Assembly (NCBI GenBank): GCA_015501055.1
Contig: JADNYV010000539.1
Span: 1 to 23,005, forward strand
Direction of reading: 5' to 3'
DNA from: Mucidula mucida
Lineage: Eukaryota > Basidiomycota > Agaricomycetes > Agaricales > Physalacriaceae
DNA length: 23,005 bases
Each line of letters opens with the position of its first letter. Position 1 is the stretch's first letter. Under the pieces are notes generated by a model that was not told the origin of the DNA, searched no databases, and was given only the letters and a program-made list of their open reading frames with translations. The position numbers were made by a program, and so were the translations under genes. This document shows, piece after piece, positions 9,425 to 19,616 of this stretch.

Positions 9425-10230
9425 TCACGAAGTATCTGTTTAATGATATCCAAAGTCTAAATGAAACGAACGCAAAGTCCTTTATCTGTACTACTACTAG
9501 TCTGTCTCTCAACAAAGTTCCGTTATGCTTGCCTCGAAGGTGCTGCGAGATGATACGTCCTTCTTACACCTCCCCGTCTTTGGGTATACGTTTCAATCTA
9601 CAGACCGTCGCTCCAGAGAACACTTCTCTGAAGCCTGAATTTTGGCATGATCTTTTTTTCTGGACTTCACGTGATAGACTGTCATTCCTCGGCCTGGTCT
9701 GAGACGTGCGTGGCCGAAGAACAGGCCCGTGCTAGTGACTAACCCTGCGTTCGAAATTTGATTATCAACAATACTTTTATTATCAAGGATAATTCGAGAA
9801 AAATGTAAGTACTTAGTGTTGATGTCAAAGATAGGAAAGGAAAGGAATTGAGTGCCGGTGGATCTTGTGCGCCCTATGATATGCTAACATCTACAAGCAC
9901 AACATTTTGAAATTCACTTGAAGTGGCCCCGAACCGGTCCACAGTATTTTAAGAGACGCTTGCGAATCTAAACAATGGAAAGAGTAGCGGTATGGAACAC
10001 GTTGGACACACGTGCTCGTTCTAACTTCCTTTCGACCACATGGTACCAGCGCAGTCGTGGGCCACTTGGTACTCCAAAACGAGCGAACAATGCTCAATTT
10101 CTTTGTTGGCGGACATGGTTCCGCCGTCTTTGTACTACTTTGGCGCCTTTGCTCTTTGCTAGAAAGCTGGTCTTAGTATTTGCAGTTTTGGTACCGTCTC
10201 TCATCCAGCCTCGCTTGTTCTTCGTTCACG
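9425..10230. other. Intergenic, AT-rich in part; no gene seen
   Basis: Roughly 800 bp between two plus-strand genes. An AT-rich segment around 9755-9805 fits a 3' end region of the zinc-finger gene. Frames at 9412-9702 and 9975-10511 lack motifs and splice support. The right part should contain the promoter of the gene at 10231. Confidence 0.5.
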
Positions 10231-11462
10231 ATGACTCCAACTTCCCTCAAAAGCACTCCAATCATCGAGGAGGTTTCCCCTCCTCCAGTATCAATATCTC
10301 CGCACTCGGACTATCTGGGTCAGATACATCTTGTCAGCGCGTCCTTGATGCAACCCTACTTCGACCTCTCTCAACACGCCTTCGACAATCTGGACAAAGT
10401 GGAGATACGGAAATGTGGAGCGAACCTGTCAATTCAGAAAGCGCGCGATCACGTCCAGCAGAGCAAGGGAAACCGGTCACCTCCGCGGGTTGCACTAGGA
10501 GCTGGTTCTAAGCCTCCCGACCGCCCCGCCATTGTCTGCCCTCCACCAGTGATGCGATCCACTCAGTCCGACATGGACAAAGCGTATTTCTTTCTCATGG
10601 GCACTTTCAGCGGTCACCGCCCATACGAGACACCAGAAGTCCTAAAGGAATTTGCCATCCCCATTCATACAAGCAACCTAAGAAAAGAAGAGGCGGAGCA
10701 AAGCATCCGTACGACCCCTCCCTGGGATGCTAAAGGCAAGCGCGCGTGGGTCGTTGTGATCCCGATAGCAACAATCGACGGGCTTCTTCCGGCCAAGCGA
10801 TGGGAAGGAAACGGTGCGACGTATCGACTCGACAAGGAGAACTACAACAAGCTCATGGCTAGAAGTCGTGAGATATTGGAAGAGTTTAACACTCAAGCAC
10901 AGAATCCACGAGTGCTAAGCCACTTTATAAATGCGCTGTGGAACAGGCGTCACGAGAACGTACGCCGCGAAGCCTGTACACGGTGTTCTTCTACATACTG
11001 ATCTTGTTGACCTACAGGGCGCGTATGTCGCAACATTCAATGTACGTCCCGATTTTAAGTCAATAACCGACCAGCACATCTGACTGTCTACAGCTTGCCC
11101 TTCGAGCGCAAAAGGCTCGAGTTGTAGAGAGGAGATTACACCACCAGAGATGCGTATCAGCTATCAACAATGGGACGACTACTCGTAAATGTTCTTGTGG
11201 CTCACTTGTAAACACTTGCAAATGCGATAGTGGCACAGGCGTAGACACACTTGTAAATAACGCGCCCGATAGACTGAATGTAAGAGGGACTGCGTGTTCC
11301 CAGTGTAATGTACTGACAACGGTTGACAGAAGTGGAAGATTGGGAGGCCTCGCTCAAAAACTACATAGAATATTTCAGAGTATATTCGCACCATGTATTC
11401 ATTTGTTTCTCGATATCTTTCAACACGTATCGGCATTTCCAGCCATCAAGATTCGTAGCTAG
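10231..11462 (+). CDS. Unrecognised protein with a C-terminal Cys cluster, 373 aa, three exons
   Basis: Exons are 10231-10959, 11018-11041 (24 nt) and 11094-11462. The introns of 58 and 52 nt have GTACGC and GTACGT donors, and phase is 0 throughout. The N-terminus (MTPTSLKSTPIIEEVSPPP) is Pro/Ser-rich. Residues about 110-235 look globular, with YFFLMGTFSGHRPYETPEV and RAWVVVIPIATIDGLLPAKR, plus a likely helix (NYNKLMARSREILEEFNTQA). Exon 3 encodes a basic stretch, then three Cys pairs (KCSCG, TCKCD, ACSQC) over about 45 residues, which could bind a metal. It ends with an amphipathic or hydrophobic segment (FQSIFAPCIHLFLDIFQHV). I do not recognise the family and assign no function. The frame is clean, which argues for a functional gene. 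It is followed closely, on the same strand, by the F-box gene. Confidence 0.68.
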
Positions 11463-11609
11463 CCGTTGAAGCCCGAAGACAACCAGTGACATAGCGTGAT
11501 CGATCCTTCTTCCCCCCATCACCTTCATACAACTCGTCCTATCGTATCTCGTCACAATAAACGAATCAGTACGGACGCCAACGCAGTGTCATCAGAACAA
11601 GAAAGGAAC

Positions 11610-12665
11610 ATGGCGTTGGCCAAAGCGCCGTCATTTGTCGATCCTGTAGTGAAGTTATCAGCCGATGAGCCTGTGGTCAGAGACCTTGGACACGGGGAGC
11701 TGACGATACTTCCTGTGGAGCTGCTGAAGCCAATTTTCAAACTGCTGCAAACGAAAGTACAGAAATTGCGTTCCACTTGGTCCACGTTTCGTTGGCAGTG
11801 AATAAATGGTTTGTACCTACACTTTAACCCTTCACGACCTGCTCTTACTCGATTTCACAGGGTTCTTCCAAGTTTATACAGGACTGTTCACCTCCGCACA
11901 GAAGACTCTACGCATCTTTTTCGGCGCACCGTCGATTCCATGGATCCTTCATGGCTAGCCACCCACGTCCAATTCTTGGTCTTCCACTACCGCATGGGTT
12001 ACGTGGAAGATACTTTTCGTATCCTCGCTGTCTGTAGCGGTATCACTGGTATCTCACACAACCTCCGCTGGCCTCCCCCGCTCGCCTTCGTTCAGTCTCT
12101 ATCCGAGCTGACCGAGGGCTGCACACGTTTAACACACCTAGCTATCGGTCTGAACGACATCACAGCCCACGATGCTGTATTTCCCCGGACGTTGACGCAC
12201 CTGAGCGTCGAGTTCATACAGGTAGCACTCACGGACGAGCTTCTCTTTCGGACTTTGCACAGTGATTGCCCACGCCTTGCGCACATTGGGATCAACGTAC
12301 AGAGTCCCGAGATCGTGGACCCAAAACATATGTTTGAAGTTCTCTCGTGGATATCAAGATATGAACATCGGTCTCCGCTTCGACTGCAGCTCATCGTCGT
12401 GAACCTCGTCCTTCCAAAGATCGTCCCGCAGGCAGTACGACATACGTTTAGCTGGCACAGGTCTTGGTACATGTATTGCTCGCCTAATTGGCCAAAGTTG
12501 GCGGCGGTATATTCGGATGGCACGACCATGTACAATCCACTCGATATGGACGTCCAGGATGATAGTCCTGCCATTGCATATCATTACGACACGTCAATAT
12601 CCTGGTTAAGGGATGAGTTTGGCAGGCTGCCAGAGCTGTCATGCAATGGCAGAGAGAATACATGA
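11610..12665 (+). CDS. F-box-like protein, about 334 aa, two exons, one frameshift
   Basis: F-box proteins are substrate adaptors of SCF ubiquitin ligases; the family is greatly expanded in Agaricomycetes. Exons are 11610-11808 and 11861-12665, with a 52-nt intron (GTTTGT...TTTCACAG). The F-box core reads LPVELLKPIFKLLQT, then continues in another frame as EIAFHLVHVSLAVNKW. The two halves join only if one base is missing in the AAA near 11757-11759. After the intron come SLYRTVHLRTEDSTHLF and a leucine-rich-like region (SELTEGCTRLTHLAIGLND, TLTHLSVEF, CPRLAHIGI) typical of such proteins. The target is unknown. If taken literally, the sequence ends early, shortly after the F-box helix 1, so this copy is either truncated or misassembled. 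It has a decayed inverted paralogue at 18148-19317. It converges with the HIT gene, only 86 bp away. Confidence 0.7.
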
Positions 12666-12751
12666 ATATGGATTCTGCTACGTTGATAGATCATTAGACA
12701 GGTCCTGGGACTTGGCATATTCTGTCATAATATACATTTGTTGGGAGAATA

Positions 12752-13433
12752 TTAGAGTTTATTCTTTATCTCCTCGTAGATCCTCACAAGCTCCTCTTTT
12801 TCCAACGTCTGAGTAGGCCATCCAATAACGAGACCTTCCTCGGCGCTGTCACTGGGCTTAGGAATGACATGGAAGTGGACGTGATCAACGACCTATAGCC
12901 ATGTATGAGACGACGATAGAATGAGAACGTTAGAGTCTCGGACCTGATGGGCAATGCGACCGTTGTTCTGAAGAATGTTGTAGTTCTCTACGCCTTGAGC
13001 GATCGCAATCTTCTTAGCGATGGGCATCGCGTCGGCAAGATATTCGTCGGGAAGCATATGCAGCTTCTCGGCATGATCTAGGGGTATGCATAAGAACGTA
13101 CGTCCGGTTCGTAAAGGAGAGAACATCTTACATTTGGGAATCACAAGTGCATGTCCCTTAGATAGAGGACCGATATCGAGGAAAGAGAATCTGAAAGAAT
13201 AATTAGTACGCGGATTCAAATTGAAATGGAGGCAACGGACGATAGCTCTGTTTCAATGAGCTTATAGCTAGGGATTTCGCCTTACAAGACGCGTGAATAT
13301 AAGCTGTCTCATGATGAGAACACGGGCTTACCCTTAATGATTTTACAGAATAGGCAAGATGCGAGGTGTCTAGAAGTGACTCTAAGTCAGAGAGTACTGC
13401 AACGCAAGAGAAGATTCAGTACTTGGCAGACAT
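12752..13433 (-). CDS. hnt1: HIT-family nucleotide hydrolase (Hint/Hnt1-like), 144 aa, six exons
   Basis: HIT proteins of this branch hydrolyse AMP-lysine and other adenosine phosphoramidates. Minus-strand exons are 13433-13423, 13381-13332, 13280-13241, 13190-13132, 13077-12944 and 12892-12752, and introns are 41-54 nt. Phases agree at every junction. N-terminus: SCLFCKIIKGEIPSYKLIET, the usual CxFC-KI-x-GEIP start. The core has FLDIGPLSKGHALVIPK and YHAEKLHMLPDEYL. QNNGRIAHQ leads into the histidine triad HVHFHVIP, so all three His are present. The tail is IGWPTQTLEKEELVRIYEEI. The length fits the family. The 11-nt first exon (ATG plus eight bases) is chosen because it is the only in-phase ATG; a stop lies just upstream in the exon 2 frame. 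It diverges from the oxygenase gene across 110 bp. Confidence 0.93.
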
Positions 13434-13543
13434 GTTCAAGTCACTTGGTGGTTCGGTCCAGAGAGGACAAGCCGATCGATGAGGAAGCTATAGCCGGTTC
13501 GGGCCGAGTACCGACCTAATAGGCTTGACTGCCAACCACCATC
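13434..13543. promoter_or_regulatory. Short bidirectional promoter between HIT and oxygenase genes
   Basis: Only 110 bp separate the minus-strand HIT ATG (13433) and the plus-strand oxygenase ATG (13544), so both genes must share this segment or have promoters that overlap the neighbour's first exon. It contains GC-rich half-sites (ccggttcgg around 13495) and no clear TATA box. Shared regulation is inferred from the spacing alone. Confidence 0.6.
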
Positions 13544-15115
13544 ATGTCTCTTGTAGAATCTGCCAGTAAAGCAAATACCTCATTCTCTGCAATTCCTGTC
13601 ATGTATGCGATGCATTTCCATTGAAGAAATAAGCCGACGTTTTCTCAATTTCCAGTGATCTGTCTACAATCCATAGCTCGGATCCCGTATCTAGAAAACT
13701 GCTCGCGGACCAAGTACGAGACGCCTGCATCAACGTAGGCTTCTTCTATGGTTAAAGGCTTGCTCTTGCTACCCGAATTCTCCGCTGAGGACTCGTCTCT
13801 GTTCTAGTTCGGTATCACGGCATCCCCGATGAGGTTATCTCTTCCTTCATCTCCGAATCACAAGAGTATTTCTCTATGCCCTTGGATTACAAGATGCATG
13901 TACGTACTTGATCCGTTTCGTCTTCTACCGCGTGTGATAGTAACAGAGGCATCAGCTAGAGAACAAGAAGACTCCCAATTTTAAAGGCTACTCGCCACTC
14001 CTAAGTGGGAACAATGACCCCAATAACAATGGCGACCTTCAGGAAGGCTTCGAGTTCGGGTGGGAACCTGTAACGCCCGGCGCAGCTCAGGTATACCGTT
14101 CTGGTGATGGTGTCATGGCGGGCGCAAACGTATGGCCCGACAAACCGCCGCGTTTCCGCGAAGCTGCTTTACAATATTAGTACGCAATCACGCACCACGC
14201 CCGATGGCTTATTGACGCTCGTTGACAACAGTCACTCCGCAGTGCGTCTCGGGAAAGCGATGTTTCCATTGTTCGCTCTGGCGCTCCACCTTGATGAAGA
14301 TTTCTTTGAGGATAAGGTTGCTGTCGTTGTCGGTCTTGGCACGTATGGCTGACATGGTGCAGACCGTTCACTCCGCAGCCCTGATGAAAGTGCTCCATTA
14401 CCCGCCTCAGACGGGGCCCGTTGATGGTCGTGTGTTGGGCATTGGAGCCCATACGGAGTGAGTTTCGTCTTGGCCTTTCTAGCCGTGTCTTCATCTGACA
14501 GATGCACGTAGCTGGGAAGTAGGAAGTTTGCTTAACGCATCGTCTCCTTCTGATCACAACAGTGCTTCACGATACTGTGGCAGGAACCTGGGATACAAGC
14601 CTTACAAGTTTTAAACGCCGACAATAAGTGGATTAATGCACCGCCGATTCCCGGTATGTCTTGTCATCTTGAAAAATGAACTCCCCTGAACGTTGTGCAG
14701 GAACGATGATTATTAAGTGAGCGCGCGCGCGAACGAGCTGCTTCTAAGTTTGTTGAACACATATGTAGTCTTGGGGATCAACTAGCTCGCTGGACTAGTG
14801 AGCTCAGATTCTGTCGGCGTCGCGAAGGGACCTAATTGACACACATATCTATCAGATGGAATCTTTAAATCAACTGTCCATAGAGCCATCAATAGAAGCG
14901 GCATTCGTCGCTACTCCATTCCACTGTTCTTTGGAACAGATTACGACGTGAAGTTGGAGGTTGGTTTGATACCTCGCAGATTACCTCTCGCGACTGATTT
15001 TTCATCTCAGCCGATTCCAGGTTGCGTGTCGGACACGAGGCCAATGCAGTACGAGGTCGTTACAGCCGGGGAATATGTGCAATCGAAGCTCAAGCAGACG
15101 TACAATCACTCGTAG
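13544..15115 (+). CDS. Fe(II)/2-oxoglutarate oxygenase of the isopenicillin-N-synthase-like family, 333 aa, 12 exons
   Basis: The family is non-heme iron dioxygenases of the DIOX_N + 2OG-FeII_Oxy architecture; the substrate cannot be told. Exons: 13544-13602, 13656-13750, 13808-13899, 13956-14179, 14232-14316, 14363-14457, 14512-14518 (7 nt), 14563-14653, 14701-14716 (16 nt), 14769-14797, 14856-14959 and 15011-15115. All phases agree with no correction. Seen: IPVIDLS near the start, GFFYVRYHGIP, KTPNFKGYSPLL, the HSAALMKVLHYPPQTGPVDG block, iron ligands H215-T-D217 and H273 (STVHRAINRSG), and the 2-oxoglutarate-binding R283-Y-S285. The active site is therefore complete. Fungal homologues with this 'LHYPPQTGPVD...IGAHTDWE' signature are usually annotated as isopenicillin N synthase family or UPF oxygenases. 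It shares a promoter region with the HIT gene. Confidence 0.92.
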
Positions 15116-15967
15116 TGGCGCCAACGCTCGTCTGATGCGCAGTCACCTCTTCGTACTTGTTACCCGTTCTTCGTCGCAGCAATAATGATCCGACTTTCGC
15201 CAACCTCCTCGCTTGAAGTCGGAACGGCTGTATCAGGGTATTTCCTGCAAGGCGTAACTCCTTTAGTATGATCTTCCGGGGCCCGTGCACAGGGCTGTGA
15301 TTAACTTCTAATGAATGTCTCCACTGTATTGGACGGCGGCGCATCATCCCGAAGCGAAAGGCGGCATAGCACGCCACTACGATTGGCCTTGTTGTCGAAA
15401 CAAACTCGGAGGGACTGTAATCTTGATGTTATTTCTATCTCAGCGCTACGCCCAGCAATGTTTCCAAGCAACCCCCGATAACGCGTCGCGTATCGTCAAA
15501 TTTTCATACTCTCTTCCGCGATCGTGCCAAGGCCAAAGAAAAAGTTATTTTAGGCAAACTATCTATCGCCACGATGTTGCGCAGCGCCCACCCTTCGCAA
15601 CAATCAACTGCGTCCACTTCGTACGCATTGTGCCCCACAAAGGAGCAGCTTCTCTGCGTTTATCAACCTGAAGGAGACACTACGAGACGCCCATTGCGCA
15701 GCACAGCGCCGCTTTCTTTTCTGTTTATGGCCATCAATAAGCATGAGATGGAACCAATCTGGCAAGTTTTGCTTCCGTCATTGTTGTTTTGCTTGGCATC
15801 TGCGTTCTCACCCTGAATCAAGATAGATCTCGATTGTTCAGAAAGTGGTCGATCGCGGCTTGGCAGCTTCGAATGCCTTTTAGAGAGAACTATGGTCAAT
15901 AAGAACAGGTTCGCCACTAGTGGAGCGCCTCACACTAGAAAACCTGCCATAGATCGGGCAGACGGCT
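15116..15967. other. Intergenic, no gene seen
   Basis: About 850 bp between the oxygenase stop and the leader of the transporter. Open frames here (plus 15315-15671, minus 15090-15377) overlap each other antisense. They lack motifs, and splicing could not extend them. Confidence 0.5.
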
Positions 15968-16142
15968 GTGCCACTTTTACGCTTCTTTTTCCTCCCCGCT
16001 ATCTTGGGTTTTCTTGTCTTGGACGCTGGGCGTTTTTCATTTCTTTTCATTTTCTCTCTCTTCCTCCTTCATCATCATCATCCCTCCTCCTCTGGTCTAG
16101 GCCGCCCCCTCCCGTTCCCGTCTCCGAATACCCACACTCATT
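15968..16142 (+). promoter_or_regulatory. Pyrimidine-rich promoter/5' leader of the transporter gene
   Basis: The plus strand is dominated by C/T runs (cttctttttcctcc, ttctctctcttcctcc) with a short atc repeat (about 16069-16081), ending just before the ATG at 16143. CT-rich blocks next to the transcription start are typical of well-expressed fungal genes. Promoter strength is inferred, not shown. Confidence 0.45.
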
Positions 16143-17957
16143 ATGCATGGATCTGAGCCTGCGGGCGCGAGCAAGTTCTCGGTGTACACCATCCCGAACG
16201 CCATACAACCCAAACCCAGCGTCAGCGCCCTCGCGCGCCGCATTCATGGCTGGTCCTGGCAGGCGGTGCGTATTCTCGTGCACTACTATGCGCCTTTCAA
16301 TTGACGTGTCTCTAGTTTCCTATTGGGATGGGCACTGGTGCCGTCTACGTGACGCTCTCCGGTCTGAAAGAACATTCGTCGGCTCTCACCGTTGTGGAAA
16401 CTGGTTTCTACTTTCTCAACATCACACTTTTCCTCCTCAACACTATCACTCTTTTATTACAAGCTATCGGTGCGTTTCTTACCTTTTGCCACTCACCCGT
16501 TCTTGCTCATGAAGTGTCGGCAGTATTCCCTCGACAGGCATTGCGTCTTGTCCAGGATCCCGTCAAAGGAGTGTTCGTCCCTCTGATCGTGGGTGATCCT
16601 TTGACGCGTAAATTGCTCCTAATGTACTGATCGATCCCGTAGGTGCTGTCTTTCGCCACTATTATTATTGGAACGATCAACTACACTATCCCTACTGGCC
16701 ATACGAGTCCCGAGTTCATATATGCGTTGTTCTGGTATGTCCTTTCTTCCGCCCCCAACCCGCCCGCTTACGATAAACCAGGATCTATGTGACGTTCGCG
16801 ATCTTAACCTGTTTCCCGATGCTCATGATCTGGTTCAACAAACCGCATGATCTGAGCCACTTCACTCCGGCGTACGCATTCCTTGTCTTCCCAATGGTAA
16901 GTAGTTCTCTCTAAATCAATGCGGGGGTGCTCATCTGCCTTCAGATGCTCGTCGGTGTTGTGTCTTTCAACGTGTTGAGGGTGATGCAGCCCGAGGACAC
17001 TAGAGCATTAGGTGTTCTCCTCACTGGGTACTTCTTCCAAGGTATGTCGCTTCCTCCACTTGCGTTCGATCTCCACTGACATGTTGGCATCGAAGGATTG
17101 GGCTTCTTCATGACCCTGTTTTATCTGGCCATCTATGTCATTCGGTAAGTCTCCTAGTATTCATCGCTTCTTCTTAATGTTAACACGACGTACAGGGTTA
17201 TGAGCGTTAGTCTGATTCGAATTGTACTGTGTGCAGCCTGCTCATTATATTTATAGACTGGTTTCTTGGAGGGACATCAAGCGAATGGAGCTTTCGTCGC
17301 TTGTGGTCCGCCGGGCTTCACAGCGCTCGCTCTTATCAACCTGGGAGCGCGGGCCCAAGAGATGTAAGTGATGGACAGGACGGATTTCCATCAGTTTGTT
17401 AATATGTCCTTATAGTCTTCCTCTGCACGGCGTTGTGTCTGCACAGGCCGGAGAGATCTGGTACGCCACCAGTGTCATGGCCGCCCTGATGCTCTACGGG
17501 CTGGCTATTTTCTTCTTTGTGTTCGGAATTCTCCCGTATTGGTTCAAGCTCCACAAGCACCTCAATGAAATCCTTGGTTGCTGGGCGTTGACGTTCCCCA
17601 ACGGTCAGTCCCGCTTCTTTATTTCCTTTCGGGAAGCTCATTGTCCCATAGTCGGCTGGATTTCTACCACACGTGCCTTGGCGATATCTTCCATCTCAAC
17701 GGTCTTTTTTCCCTCCACCTCATCATGGCGGTCATCATGTGCATTACTTGGGTCATCCTCTTCATTCTGACCGTCATGGCGTTCTGGAGAGGGTTGATTT
17801 CAGGTCGAAGCCGGAGGATGTTCTCAAAGACTCCATGCCCGCCAAAATGATGGATGAGGAAAAGCGAGCTGGTACCCCTGACTCGTTCGAGTCGATGGAA
17901 ACCTCAGTCGAGCACCCTCACTTGAACTATCCTCAAGCCGCCAAGTTTCTGAATTGA
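16143..17957 (+). CDS. SLAC1/TDT-family transporter (C4-dicarboxylate/malate or sulfite efflux type), about 435 aa, 11 exons, two frameshifts
   Basis: Tellurite-resistance/dicarboxylate (TDT) proteins are ten-helix plasma-membrane channels or carriers; fungal members include malate permease Mae1 and sulfite pump Ssu1. Exons: 16143-16265, 16316-16469, 16524-16588, 16643-16734, 16782-16896, 16945-17041, 17096-17144, 17196-17205 (10 nt), 17257-17363, 17416-17603 and 17652-17957. Signature FPIGMGTGAVYVTLSGL (first helix), then successive hydrophobic helices, NKPHDLSHFTPAYAFLVFP, GHQANGAFVACGPPGF and FPNVGWISTTR. The last helix pair (LNGLFSLHLIMAVIMC onward) and the acidic tail (SKPEDVLKDSMPAKMMDEEK) are in shifted frames. 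One base seems missing near 17676 (GCCTTGG) and one near 17798-17800 (TTT). Taken literally, the protein would end at 17770 with a scrambled tail and lose its last helices. The substrate cannot be decided from sequence alone. Confidence 0.85.
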
Positions 17958-18147
17958 GCTGCGGTATTTCTTTATCTGTCGTACTATATAGCATAGACGA
18001 GGTCGACAACCTCCCCTTTTTCAGTACTTGCCTTAGTGCTTCATCACACCCGTTAGATTACACATTGTCATTATCGTTCTTCCCAATCGGAACCTTGGTC
18101 GCATTATCATTTGTAACAGTCTCTTGGGCGCAATATCACATCTTTTT

Positions 18148-19317
18148 TTACATCGCGACGACCGTACGAAACTCGGGGTGGCTGTGGCCTATTGGTCCAG
18201 GGAGCGTCGCGATAGTAAGACGGATTCGGCGACCTCCCAGATATCGTCCTTTCAACCATGGGACAGATGGATCGCCGTTATATACCATGGTAGGAAGGTG
18301 CTGGCTGTCCAGTGTGAGTGGGTCATACAACTCGAACACTTGGCAGTGTCCGAAAACAAGATCGCGGACCTTCGGAAGCTCACGCAGCGCGGATGCTATG
18401 TGGTATGCCGCGTCAGCATAGTAATGGCTCATCGTCAAGTCCAGCGAAAAGATAAGCCTCACCACGATGACTTCAAAGGAAGAAGGAAGGTCCAGGGTCC
18501 ACGAGCGCAAACTTTACTACGAATCCGTCCATGAACTGTTCAGTCATATAGTACGGGAGTTCGATTTCCAACCATTATATGCGTCAGAGGCGGAAAATGG
18601 TTGCGCACAGGAACCCAGAAGGGACGACAATTTAGGACGTGGACATCGATGTTTAACGATAGATGCGTCAGCGTACCACGGCAAGGTGAGTCTCGTTCTG
18701 AACATCTCAGGCATGCCGAGAAAGAGGCGTGTGAGACGAGTAGAGGGCTCAGTGAGCTCAGCGAGGCGAAGTATGGGGTGGCCTGGCCAGGGGCTCGACA
18801 GCAGTTTCATGGGCGAGCCCAATGATGCCAGTGCATGCACGAAGGATGCAAAAGACATCTTGGATATCGTCGAAGCGATACTCAAAGACGATGTAGCGGA
18901 CGTTTGTAGCAAGAAAGGAGGGATTAGATGGGATCAGATGATCAGTGGTACGCCTGGAATAGCTGAGCATGGCGTGCTGTGCGTAGGTGGACAGTATGGT
19001 AGAGGATCGGGGCTGTCCTATGTAGAAGCTGTATAAGTGCGCGTTTTTCACAAAGAGTACAACGAACCATTTCTTCACAGCTGATGATACTCGCAATAAT
19101 CTGAGAGCAGTTTTCGTAACTGTCGGAGGCGGCGAGTTGGAAGATGAGTTTCCAAGAGCTCGACTGGGAGGGTAGAAAGTCCTTCTTCGAGGCGATAATT
19201 GATAATTGGTCCGAGAAGGTTGCTTATAGAATCGCATGAGGCGGTTGCGAATACTTGATAGTGGTTTTGAACCATCGTTGAACGCCGCTGAGCGATGCGC
19301 CGTGGCTGTGGTGTCAT
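18148..19317 (-). pseudogene. Decayed F-box gene, inverted paralogue of 11610-12665
   Basis: On the minus strand the pieces follow the same order as the 11610-12665 protein, but in changing frames. Pieces in order: ATG at 19317; LSTLPVELLE; IFQLAASD in a second frame; TKTALRLLRVSSAVKKW in a third; an intron at the same place (donor GTTCGT after the Trp codon bases TG); PILYHTVHLRT; then SFLATNVRYIVFEYR after another shift; LAELTEPSTRLTRL after a further shift; and finally LPKVRDLVFGHCQVFELYDP with NGDPSVPWLKGRY. These align with SLYRTVHLRT, WLATHVQFLVFHYR, LSELTEGCTRLTHL and WPKLAAVYSDGTTMYNPLD in the paralogue. At least five disruptions make a functional product very unlikely. The 3' end is approximate. 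The 189-bp gap to the transporter gene shows no further gene. Confidence 0.75.
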
Positions 19318-19616
19318 GATGTACTAGATTCGGGCTCTATTTGTTCAGATCTGAAAGGTGGCACGGCTACCCCGAGGGGTACGTGGTGATGGTTAGAGAG
19401 CAAGGCTAGAATTACGTTTACACACACGCTGCGGTTTTAACTTTGATTGATTCTCACGGTTGGATCTTGGTTGAATCTATCAACGTTTGTCCTGGAAAGT
19501 CTGAGACGAAGCTCGAAATGAATGGTCCGTGTACTATTGTCTTTCGCTGACTGGACATTTCACTGGAAGACTCTCTTCAGAGAAGGGGCTCTCACCTTGA
19601 AAGATATACTCAACCG
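19318..19616. other. Intergenic between divergent genes; no gene seen
   Basis: About 300 bp between the start of the minus-strand F-box pseudogene and the macro-domain gene. A frame starting at 19521 (MVRVLLSFADWTFHW) runs through to a stop near 19657 but shows no motif. It could be an unresolved upstream exon. Confidence 0.45.

Noticed and set aside
9412..9702. 96-codon plus-strand frame after the zinc-finger gene
   Set aside because: It overlaps the terminal exon in another frame, has no start context or motif, and ends in AT-rich DNA that looks like a 3' region.
12092..12574. 160-codon minus-strand frame
   Set aside because: It is antisense to the leucine-rich part of the F-box protein; it has no motif of its own.
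14717..14732. Alternating gcgcgcgcgc tract (possible Z-DNA)
   Set aside because: Only about 12 bp, within an intron of the oxygenase; too short to claim a function.
15315..15671. 118-codon plus-strand open frame between oxygenase and transporter
   Set aside because: No motif, no splice-consistent extension, and it overlaps a similar-sized antisense frame; a chance frame in GC-balanced DNA is more likely.
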